Origin: Neobacillus mesonae
GTDB taxonomy: Bacteria > Bacillota > Bacilli > Bacillales > Cytobacillaceae
Length of the DNA: 64,000 nucleotides
Assembly: GCF_001636315.1 (NCBI RefSeq)
Contig: NZ_KV440949.1
Coordinates: 2,409,203 to 2,473,202 of the forward strand
Direction of reading: 5' to 3'
Each line of letters starts with the position of its first letter. The first letter of the stretch is position 1. The notes under the pieces are model-generated. The model was not told where the DNA came from, ran no database searches, and saw nothing but the letters and a program-made list of their open reading frames with translations. The position numbers were made by a program, and so were the translations under genes. Below are positions 38,068 through 45,105 of the stretch, in pieces.

Positions 38068-38301
38068 TCATCCCCCGCTAACCGGAGGGATTAACGCGAT
38101 CTCATCGCCGTCCTGGATAACCTCATCATTGGACGCAAACTCTTCATTAATCGCCGTCATCACAGTTTCAAGCCGCGGCAGGTCGTATTTCCCGGCCAAT
38201 TCGGCCTTCAGCTCAGCTACTGTTTTGCCGCTAGCCTCCACCATAAGAGACTCTTCGCCGACAACATCGCGCAAATGGGCGAAAAATAATACCTTATTCA
38301 T
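38068..38301 (-). CDS. moaD: Molybdopterin synthase small subunit MoaD
   Basis: 77 residues, ubiquitin-like fold ending IPPVSGG; the terminal Gly-Gly becomes a thiocarboxylate that supplies sulfur to molybdopterin. It overlaps the end of moaE by 8 bases, so the two subunits are co-translated. RBS AGGTG. Confidence 0.95.
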   Translation of the reverse strand: MNKVLFFAHLRDVVGEESLMVEASGKTVAELKAELAGKYDLPRLETVMTAINEEFASNDEVIQDGDEIALIPPVSGG

Positions 38302-38761
38302 CTAAATCACCTGCCTCGGGTTTTCCGCTCGGGTAGGCGACCGTTTCCAATTGATTGCCTACCCACTCTTCGCCGTCCTCCCAATGCTCTTTTTTCCAAA
38401 TGGGGACGATTTCCTTAATCCGCTCAATCGCATAGCGGTTCGCTTCATAAGCATCGGCACGGTGCGGCGTCGACACCGCAATCACAACCGCCACATCGGT
38501 AATATCAAGGCGCCCCACCCGGTGGGTAATCGCTACACGCGAACCTTCCCAGCGCTCCTCAATTTCCTTGCCAATTTGCTCAAGTTTCTTAACCGCCATC
38601 GCTTCATACGCTTCATAGATTAAAAACAAAGTTTTTTTGCCATAAGTTAATTCACGGACGGTGCCGATAAAGGTCGTAATCGCGCCGGCTTCGCGCTGGA
38701 CGACCTTATCAATAACTGATTGTATGTTAATCGGTTCTTTTGAGATTTCGTAGAACTTCAA
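38294..38761 (-). CDS. moaE: Molybdopterin synthase large subunit MoaE
   Basis: 155 residues. GAITTFIGTVRELTYGK, AITHRVGRLDITDVAVVIAVSTPHR and PIWKKEHWEDGEEWVGNQ (with the catalytic lysines) identify MoaE, which with MoaD converts precursor Z to molybdopterin. The TTG at 38759-38761 sits six bases after AGAGGTG and gives MKFYEISKEPINI; the GTG three codons upstream overlaps that site. Confidence 0.94.
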   Translation of the reverse strand: MKFYEISKEPINIQSVIDKVVQREAGAITTFIGTVRELTYGKKTLFLIYEAYEAMAVKKLEQIGKEIEERWEGSRVAITHRVGRLDITDVAVVIAVSTPHRADAYEANRYAIERIKEIVPIWKKEHWEDGEEWVGNQLETVAYPSGKPEAGDLDE

Positions 38762-38773
38762 TGAATTCACCTC

Positions 38774-40696
38774 TTAGTCCAAGCACTTCGGCCCGGCATT
38801 TTCCACCACTTGATAACCGCCAATCTGCTCCACCCGCGCTTTGAAGGCAGATGAATGTATAATCTTCTGCAGCAGCTGGCCTTGCTCACTTTCGAAAAAC
38901 TCGCGCGTCATCAATAAATCATATTCTTCATCAGCAACCGGTACAAACTCTAACCCCATCGCTTTAGCCGCCGGGTAAATACCCAAGCCGGCCGCTCCAG
39001 AGTCGCTGTTCACTTCAGCTGCCACTGCCAAATGCGAGAACATTTCCCGGTCGTAGCCGGTAATCGCTTCGGGCTCCAAACCAGTCTCTTCCAGCAGCAA
39101 ATCAAACAGAATTCTCGTGCCTGCCCCTTTTTGCCGGTTAACAAAACTGACGCCTTTTTCTGCCACATCAGCGACCGACTTGATTTCAAGCGGATTGCCC
39201 TGCGGCAGAATCCAGCCCTGCTTTCGTTTTAAAAATGGATACAAAACAACGTCCTGCCCGGCTAATATTCTTTTTACATATGAAATATTATATTGCTTCG
39301 TCTCCGGTTCAAGCAAATGAATCCCGGCCACATGGGCCTCGCCTTTGCGAATTGCCATGATGCCGGCCATACTGCCAACGTGGGAGGAAACAATTTTCAT
39401 CTCGGTCCGCTCCCGTTTCAGTTCGGATGACAACAGGTCAATCGTTAAGTCATGACTGCCGGAAAACACGATGGCGTTCTTAATTTCCTCAAGCGGGCGG
39501 AGGAGCTCCACTTCTGCCTCATCCCCCTGCTCATAACCGATCACGTTCGGCGGTACTATCAATAAACCGTCCGCCCTAACAAGGGACATTGTCACCCCAG
39601 CTGCCCGTGTCAACGGGTTGGCGACAAATCGCCCGTTTATATAGCCGATATTCATCCGTACAAAGTCCTCAGACCCCATCGTTGAGACAATCCGGCGGCC
39701 AAGCGTTACCTTCACTTTCTGCCGCTCAGGCTCTGGAATTCCCAAGTACTTGCAGACAAGCGGGCGGACGAACCACTCTAATGCCAGATAAGCGGATACC
39801 GGGTAGCCTGGGACACCGACAACGATTTTACCATTTATTTTTCCTAAAATCACCGGCTTTCCCGGCCGTGCGGCGACCCCGTGAGTAAACACTTCACCGA
39901 TTTCCTCGATAATATGTACGGTGTAGTCCTTGCTGCCCGCGGAAGAGCCGGCATTGATGACGATAATATCAGAACTGCCCACCGCCTGTAAAAGCGCCTC
40001 TTTAATCTTCTCGGGTTCGTCCTTTACAATCGAACGCAGCTTCGGCTCGCCGCCCCATTCTTTAATAAAATTCGCAAATACCGTACCATTGAATTCAATA
40101 ATTTTTCCCGGATCTATTTCGGCGCCAACCTCTACCAGCTCATTGCCGGTTGGAATGATGGTGACCACCGGCTTCTTAACCACCGGAATGACTGTCAGCC
40201 GGGAAGTCAGCAGCACTCCTAGATCTGCCGGCCGCAATACATGCCCCTGCGGAAACAGCATTTCCTCCTGGACAATATCCTCGCCAATTGGGCGGATATG
40301 CTGCCATGGGGTTGCCGGCTCGATGATCTCAATAGTCTCGTCATCGACGACATGCACATGTTCAATCATGATCACCGCATTGAACGGCGATGGAATCGCA
40401 TTGCCAGTGTCAACGTAGACAAACTGCTCCCCCTTTTTCAACAACAGCGGATTTTGCTCATGGGCTTCATATGTAGTTTCGGCCATAACTGCGATGCCAT
40501 CCATTGCCGAGGCATGGTAATGCGGTGTTGATACCGGTGCAAAAAGCGGCTCTGCGGTAATACGTCCTAGGGCATCGGCAGTGGAAATGTATTCTTTTTC
40601 CGGAGTCAGTCCGAACTCTTTTAAAATTTCATCCCGAGCCTCTGAACGCGGCTTATCTTCTAGGTAAATTTTCCGTTTGTAGCGCAGCTGTTCCAT
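38774..40696 (-). CDS. MoeA-type molybdopterin molybdotransferase fused to a substrate-binding-like domain
   Basis: 640 residues. Residues 1-400 form a MoeA protein (ADALGRITAEPLFA, DGIAVMAETTY, the active-site INAGSSAGSKDYT and GVPGYPVSAY). Residues about 410-630 are a periplasmic-binding-protein-like domain (GSHDLTIDLLSSEL, KGAGTRILFDLLL, SDSGAAGLGIYPAAKAMGLEF), as in LysR/ModE-type or PBP_like modules. There is no signal peptide, so this domain is cytoplasmic and may sense molybdate or a cofactor form. It lies directly downstream of a normal moeA, so the two are not simple duplicates. Confidence 0.92.
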   Translation of the reverse strand: MEQLRYKRKIYLEDKPRSEARDEILKEFGLTPEKEYISTADALGRITAEPLFAPVSTPHYHASAMDGIAVMAETTYEAHEQNPLLLKKGEQFVYVDTGNAIPSPFNAVIMIEHVHVVDDETIEIIEPATPWQHIRPIGEDIVQEEMLFPQGHVLRPADLGVLLTSRLTVIPVVKKPVVTIIPTGNELVEVGAEIDPGKIIEFNGTVFANFIKEWGGEPKLRSIVKDEPEKIKEALLQAVGSSDIIVINAGSSAGSKDYTVHIIEEIGEVFTHGVAARPGKPVILGKINGKIVVGVPGYPVSAYLALEWFVRPLVCKYLGIPEPERQKVKVTLGRRIVSTMGSEDFVRMNIGYINGRFVANPLTRAAGVTMSLVRADGLLIVPPNVIGYEQGDEAEVELLRPLEEIKNAIVFSGSHDLTIDLLSSELKRERTEMKIVSSHVGSMAGIMAIRKGEAHVAGIHLLEPETKQYNISYVKRILAGQDVVLYPFLKRKQGWILPQGNPLEIKSVADVAEKGVSFVNRQKGAGTRILFDLLLEETGLEPEAITGYDREMFSHLAVAAEVNSDSGAAGLGIYPAAKAMGLEFVPVADEEYDLLMTREFFESEQGQLLQKIIHSSAFKARVEQIGGYQVVENAGPKCLD

Positions 40697-40710
40697 GAAT
40701 CGAGGCCCCC

Positions 40711-41943
40711 TTAACGTGATGGAATCACAGGGACATATTCGCCCTGTGAAACTCCTTCTTTTCCTGAACTAATCTCGACAATGCCGTCGCTTTTAACGAG
40801 CGTGGTGATTAGACCGGATTTGCCGATAATCGGCTCCGCCCACCAATCGCCGGCTTTTTCCTCCAGCCGGACACGGATATAATCAGACCGTCCCGGGGAG
40901 GAAGGGATATTTTTCGTCATCCGAGCATAAATCCGCTCCGGTTTTTTCTGGATGACTTCCCCTTTCAAGAGCCGGATGATCCGTTCGCCAAACAGCTTGA
41001 AGATAATCATCGCCGAAGCCGGGTGTCCCGGAAGGCCTATGACCGGCTTGCCATTTGCCACTGCTAAAATCGTCGGCTTGCCCGGCTTGACTGAAATCCC
41101 ATGGACAAACACCCCCGGCCCCCCAAGAGATTGAATGACGTCAGTTGTATAGTCCTTGGCCCCGACCGAGCTGCCGCCGGAGACGATTAAACAATCAACC
41201 TGCTCATACAACTCTCGCGCCTTTTGCTGGAATATCGCAAAATCATCTTTGACAATCCCGCCGTAAATGACATCGACATTCCACTCACTGGCAAGGCCTA
41301 AAATCGTTAAGCCGTTAATATCGCGAATCTGTCCCAGCGATAAAGTTTCCGTCTCATATGGAACAATCTCATCTCCGGACGAAAGGTATCCGACCTTTAG
41401 TTTGGAAAAAACCGTTACATGGGTGATGCCGAGAGAGGCAAGCGCCCCTAATTCCTGCGGACGCAGCTTTGTCCCTGCCTCAAGAAGCACCTCGCCCGCT
41501 TTAATATCTTCGCCAGCTCGAATGACATTTTCCCCCGGCGCCACCTGCTTATATGTATTCAACAGACCGTCAACATCCTCACAATGCTCAATCATGATGA
41601 CCGCATTGCTGCCTTCTGGGAGCATGCCCCCGGTTGGGATGTACACCGCCTTGCCGTGTGTGACTTTGGTGTCAGGCACCTCGCCCATTTTCACCTCGCC
41701 GGCCACCGTTAAAAAGCCGGGCATGGATTCGGAGGAACCATACGTATCTTTCGCACGGACGGCATAACCGTCGACAGTTGAACGGTCAAAGCCTGGCACA
41801 TTTTCCTTCGCGGTCACCGGCTCTGCCAGTATATAATGCAGGGCTTCCTTCAGTTCCCTCACCTCGGTCCCCGCTGCTGCCGCTATGTTTTCATCGATTA
41901 AGGCAAATGTCTCTTCAACTGTTTTTACTTTGAAAAATTGCAT
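40711..41943 (-). CDS. moeA: Molybdopterin molybdotransferase MoeA
   Basis: 410 residues, inserts molybdate into adenylylated molybdopterin. PGFDRSTVDGYAVRA, IPTGGMLPEGSNAVIMIEH, VSGGSSVGAKDYT and IGLPGHPASAMIIF are all present. The ATG at 41941-41943 (MQFFKVKTVEE) follows AAGGGAACC; 15 upstream codons are excluded. Codons for EVPDTK (about residues 88-93) contain an exact 13-bp copy of the intergenic repeat core (41668-41680); see findings. Confidence 0.94.
   Translation of the reverse strand: MQFFKVKTVEETFALIDENIAAAAGTEVRELKEALHYILAEPVTAKENVPGFDRSTVDGYAVRAKDTYGSSESMPGFLTVAGEVKMGEVPDTKVTHGKAVYIPTGGMLPEGSNAVIMIEHCEDVDGLLNTYKQVAPGENVIRAGEDIKAGEVLLEAGTKLRPQELGALASLGITHVTVFSKLKVGYLSSGDEIVPYETETLSLGQIRDINGLTILGLASEWNVDVIYGGIVKDDFAIFQQKARELYEQVDCLIVSGGSSVGAKDYTTDVIQSLGGPGVFVHGISVKPGKPTILAVANGKPVIGLPGHPASAMIIFKLFGERIIRLLKGEVIQKKPERIYARMTKNIPSSPGRSDYIRVRLEEKAGDWWAEPIIGKSGLITTLVKSDGIVEISSGKEGVSQGEYVPVIPSR
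41668..41680. repeat. 13-bp repeat core inside the moeA reading frame
   Basis: GGTGTCAGGCACC, extended to CTTTGGTGTCAGGCACC as in the intergenic copy at 28018. It lies within coding sequence without breaking the frame. Confidence 0.75.
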
Positions 41944-41959
41944 GGTTCCCTTGCTCCCC

Positions 41960-42556
41960 CTATTCTGTTTCAGCCCATTTTTTAGCATCCTCGTAATCTT
42001 GTGGATGGTTCATATTGAAAAAAATGCGCTGGATCTCTATGTCGTTAAAATCTGTAAAGTCGTTTTCCGTTACGTACCGTACACGGACGTCATCAAGCAG
42101 ATGCTTCATCCGCAGCCTGCCTTCTTTAATACACTTCGCCGCCGCGGCCGCTAAATCCTTTTTATACACCGCGAATAATGGGTGCTCTTTGCCGTCGACG
42201 ACAGGGACAACCGCATCCACATCGCGGCAGTAGCTTACCATTATCTTAGCGAGTTCCGCCGAAACAAACGGCATGTCACAGGCAACGACAAGATTCACCG
42301 CATGACTGCTTGCCTCTAGACCCGCATGAAGCCCCGCGAGCGGTCCCATTCCCGGGTATTGATCCCCAGTCATTTTTACCCCGAGAAACTCGTACGCTTG
42401 TGAATCATTCGTTACTAGAATTATATCATCAAAGACTGGTTTAATCTTGTCTCGAATTCTCTCAATATTCATTTTATTATTAATTTTTAAAAGGGACTTG
42501 TTTGTCCCCATTCGGCTTGACTTTCCGCCTGATAAAATAATTGCGGCAGCTTGCAT
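41960..42556 (-). CDS. mobA: Molybdenum cofactor guanylyltransferase MobA
   Basis: 198 residues. The nucleotide-binding AAIILSGGKSSRMGTNKSLL and the metal-binding VVACDMPFVSAELA identify MobA, which attaches GMP to Mo-molybdopterin to give the (bis-)MGD cofactor needed by formate dehydrogenase. It lies between fdhE and moeA in the same direction, with RBS AGGTGC. Confidence 0.94.
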   Translation of the reverse strand: MQAAAIILSGGKSSRMGTNKSLLKINNKMNIERIRDKIKPVFDDIILVTNDSQAYEFLGVKMTGDQYPGMGPLAGLHAGLEASSHAVNLVVACDMPFVSAELAKIMVSYCRDVDAVVPVVDGKEHPLFAVYKKDLAAAAAKCIKEGRLRMKHLLDDVRVRYVTENDFTDFNDIEIQRIFFNMNHPQDYEDAKKWAETE

Positions 42557-42577
42557 CTCTTAGCACCTGCTTCTTGG

Positions 42578-43393
42578 CTAATTTATGTATTGCTCAATTT
42601 TTGCACTATCCGGGTAATATCCGTTTTCCTGGGCGACAAGATCTAAGTGGAGGGAAAGTAAATCTAATAGGGAAGTACTCGGTTTTTCAATTAATTGTCT
42701 AATATCGACAATTTTAATATAGCCTCGACATTCATTGCAAACCTGGATTTGTGAGATGGCATCGCCTTCAATCGTCAAATAATCAAGCTTCGTATGGTCG
42801 CTGCAGCCGCATAACGAACATTCGAGCCTTCTTGCCGGCCAATGGGCATGACAGCGCGGGCAGCGGATCACCTTTTTGCCGTCCTCTTCCAGTGTGGCGA
42901 GTCTAATCGGCTCACAGCATACAGGACAGGCAGAATCCGGGATGACAGGATGAAGCTGGTGCTGGACTTTTTCAGCCGCCGCCTGTATATAAGGGCGAAG
43001 AGCTGTTTCTGCTATAAAATAGGGGATCCAATCATCAATCCCGTGTTCCTGTGCGAAATCATTAAAATAGCGGTAATCCCATGAGAGTGCATGTTCAATC
43101 CATTTCTGCGCCGTGTCGGCATCAAGCTGACCGCTCATTTTTTCAAGCATAAACTTAAGGTCCGGCTTGTTATTGATTAATATCGTACTTATTTCCGTAA
43201 TCAACTGTAAATAAAGCGGTAAATCGAAAGCAATCTCTGCTGATTCTATGGCTGGAATGCCCTCCGCCATCATTTCCCGGGTTAATTCAATCTTAATGTC
43301 ATTTGGATCCATCATTTTCTTCCACTTATCCTGAAGTGCGAAAATTTGCCTTTGAATCGTCATATAATTTTTTGTGACAACGGATTTATCCAT
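42578..43393 (-). CDS. fdhE: Formate dehydrogenase accessory protein FdhE
   Basis: 271 residues. A helical N-terminal half is followed by four CxxC pairs (CPVCCEP, CPRCHAHW, CSLCGCS, CNECRGY), the rubredoxin-like metal sites of FdhE. Known members bind and help mature Tat-exported formate dehydrogenases. It directly follows the fdn genes. RBS AGAGGTG; start MDKSVVTKNYMTIQRQ. Confidence 0.92.
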   Translation of the reverse strand: MDKSVVTKNYMTIQRQIFALQDKWKKMMDPNDIKIELTREMMAEGIPAIESAEIAFDLPLYLQLITEISTILINNKPDLKFMLEKMSGQLDADTAQKWIEHALSWDYRYFNDFAQEHGIDDWIPYFIAETALRPYIQAAAEKVQHQLHPVIPDSACPVCCEPIRLATLEEDGKKVIRCPRCHAHWPARRLECSLCGCSDHTKLDYLTIEGDAISQIQVCNECRGYIKIVDIRQLIEKPSTSLLDLLSLHLDLVAQENGYYPDSAKIEQYIN

Positions 43394-43440
43394 GATGTTA
43401 CACCTCTTTCGAATATTTTAAGGCGGAAAATATAAAAAAC

Positions 43441-43593
43441 TTCATGAGGACAATCTAGAGGCTCTCCCCATCGGATCTGTTCCCATAAACGCTTTATGAG
43501 GACAATTCTGCCCCTTTCCCCTCGCTTCTGTTCTCATAAATGCTTCATGAGGACAATTCGGGAGATTCTTCTCTCTAAAATGTCCTCATGAAT
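43441..43593. repeat. 51-52-bp-period array J with inverted half-sites (TTCATGAGGACA ... TGTTCTCATAAA)
   Basis: Three units. The forward half-site ATGAGG begins at 43444, 43496 and 43547; the inverted CCCAT/CTCAT ends at 43486, 43537 and 43589. Half-sites within a unit are 41-42 bp apart and neighbouring units about 10 bp apart, while the bases between them are not conserved. It lies between the fdnI stop and fdhE start. Confidence 0.85.
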
Positions 43594-43597
43594 TAGC

Positions 43598-43610
43598 GGT
43601 GTCAGGCACC
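43598..43610. repeat. 13-bp repeat core overlapping the fdnI stop codon
   Basis: GGTGTCAGGCACC; on the minus strand its GGTGCCTGA encodes the last two residues and stop of the cytochrome subunit. Confidence 0.85.
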
Positions 43611-44291
43611 CTTATCAATATCAGGGAAATTTCCCTTTTTCACTTCAGCGTCATACCATTCGGAATAGTGGCTCTTGGCCCACCAGGCGGGGACTTTGCC
43701 GGTTACAACACCGGAATATCCCGGTCGTGAGTTTTTGTGCACAACACTGAGATAGACATGGCCGACAATAACAGCTATCGCCAAACCAAAGCCAACGTTA
43801 TGGAAGAAGTATCCCCATTGAACCAGGGCCCTTGGAAACAGCTGTGGAAACCACATGGTGAACCCGGAGCCAATAATCAAGATGGCACAAACAATTTGCA
43901 AAATCGAGTTGATTTTTTCCCCGGCATTAAAGAAAGTCTGCCTGACATGCTTGAATTTAAAGCCAAACAATTCTTTCACAAACTCGGTAAAAAACTGCAG
44001 GTCACGCTTTTTCCAAGTGACAAGCTCCTTCATCCAGCGGAAGAAGCCTTTCCGGTCAAAAATCAAAAAGATGATAGTTGGTGTGCAGAACGTGACGGCA
44101 AAAATCCGGTGCAGCAGACGGGCATTCGTCGGACCGCCGAGTACCGGATACAGCCAATCGAAAAACTCCGTGTACATCGGCAGCGCCGTAATATATAAAG
44201 CAAAGAACGAAATGGCATTCACCGCATGCGCCCAGACAAATGCCTTTGAAAAACGCCTTACTTGGACATCAGGCCGAGCCTTCTTACTCAT
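43602..44291 (-). CDS. fdnI: Formate dehydrogenase cytochrome b subunit
   Basis: 229 residues with four membrane helices; histidines in FVWAHAVNAISF, LHRIFAVTF and HNVGFGLAIAVIVGHVYLSVVH are candidate ligands for two haems b. It passes electrons from the iron-sulfur subunit to menaquinone. The ATG at 44289-44291 overlaps the end of the beta-subunit gene by 8 bases. The last codons and the stop (GGT GCC TGA) are supplied by the intergenic repeat core 43598-43610, so the C-terminus may have been changed by that element. Confidence 0.9.
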   Translation of the reverse strand: MSKKARPDVQVRRFSKAFVWAHAVNAISFFALYITALPMYTEFFDWLYPVLGGPTNARLLHRIFAVTFCTPTIIFLIFDRKGFFRWMKELVTWKKRDLQFFTEFVKELFGFKFKHVRQTFFNAGEKINSILQIVCAILIIGSGFTMWFPQLFPRALVQWGYFFHNVGFGLAIAVIVGHVYLSVVHKNSRPGYSGVVTGKVPAWWAKSHYSEWYDAEVKKGNFPDIDKGA

Positions 44292-45105
44292 GACCCTCAC
44301 CCCCATCTTCATGCTCAGCTTTTTTACTAAAAAGCTTGTTGGCGACAAAGGCACCGACAACAGCCATCGTGGTGGCCCCAATCATCGCCTTGCCGATTGG
44401 CTGAGCGTAGTCCTTCCAAAGCACCGCGGATGTCGGGACCTTCGGATTTTCAGGCAGGCCATAAACAGACGGTCTCTCCGCTAAAACATAAATCGTATGG
44501 GTGCCTCCCACGCCCGGCGGGTTATAAACCATTGCGTTCGGGTAGCGACCCTTAATTTCCCGGACACGCTTCTCCGCCTTCTGAATCATCGCCTCCCTCG
44601 AGCCAAACTCCATTGCTCCGGTATGGCAGGTTGTGACGCAGGCAGGCTGCATTCCTTGGTCCAAACGATCGGTACACATGGTGCACTTATGGGCCTTGCG
44701 GTACTCCTTGCCATGCTTATCCTTGTATTCCTTCAAAGAAATCACTTCAAACGGGCAGTTTTGCACGCAATAACCGCAGCCGACGCACTTGTCCTGGTCA
44801 ATCACAACCGAGCCGAATTTCGTATAGCTGATGGCATTCTCTGGGCATACCTTTTCACAAGCAGCATCTGTGCAGTGGAAGCAGGAGGAATGGCGGAATA
44901 AGTAGTCAAGTCCCCCTTTACTATTTTCATGCTCGATATACTGCAGGACATTCCAGGTGTCTGCCGTTGTTTTCGGATGCGACTGGACACTGCCGAGAAA
45001 ATCAGTCGGTTCCGCCGGCAGGTCGTTCCAGTTTTTACAGGCAACCATGCAGGCCCGGCAGCCGTCGCACTTCGTTACATCGACGTACTTTACATATTTC
45101 GTCAT
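44284..45105 (-). CDS. fdnH: Formate dehydrogenase iron-sulfur (beta) subunit
   Basis: 273 residues with four 4Fe-4S cysteine sets: CDGCRACMVACKNW, CTDAACEKVCP, CVGCGYCVQNCP and CTMCTDRLDQGMQPACVTTC. A single C-terminal membrane helix (about 240-260) anchors it. It carries electrons from the molybdenum subunit to the cytochrome. It overlaps the catalytic gene's stop by 4 bases (ATGA) and has AGGAGGG upstream. No Tat signal of its own, so it is exported together with the alpha subunit. Confidence 0.95.
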   Translation of the reverse strand: MTKYVKYVDVTKCDGCRACMVACKNWNDLPAEPTDFLGSVQSHPKTTADTWNVLQYIEHENSKGGLDYLFRHSSCFHCTDAACEKVCPENAISYTKFGSVVIDQDKCVGCGYCVQNCPFEVISLKEYKDKHGKEYRKAHKCTMCTDRLDQGMQPACVTTCHTGAMEFGSREAMIQKAEKRVREIKGRYPNAMVYNPPGVGGTHTIYVLAERPSVYGLPENPKVPTSAVLWKDYAQPIGKAMIGATTMAVVGAFVANKLFSKKAEHEDGGEGHE

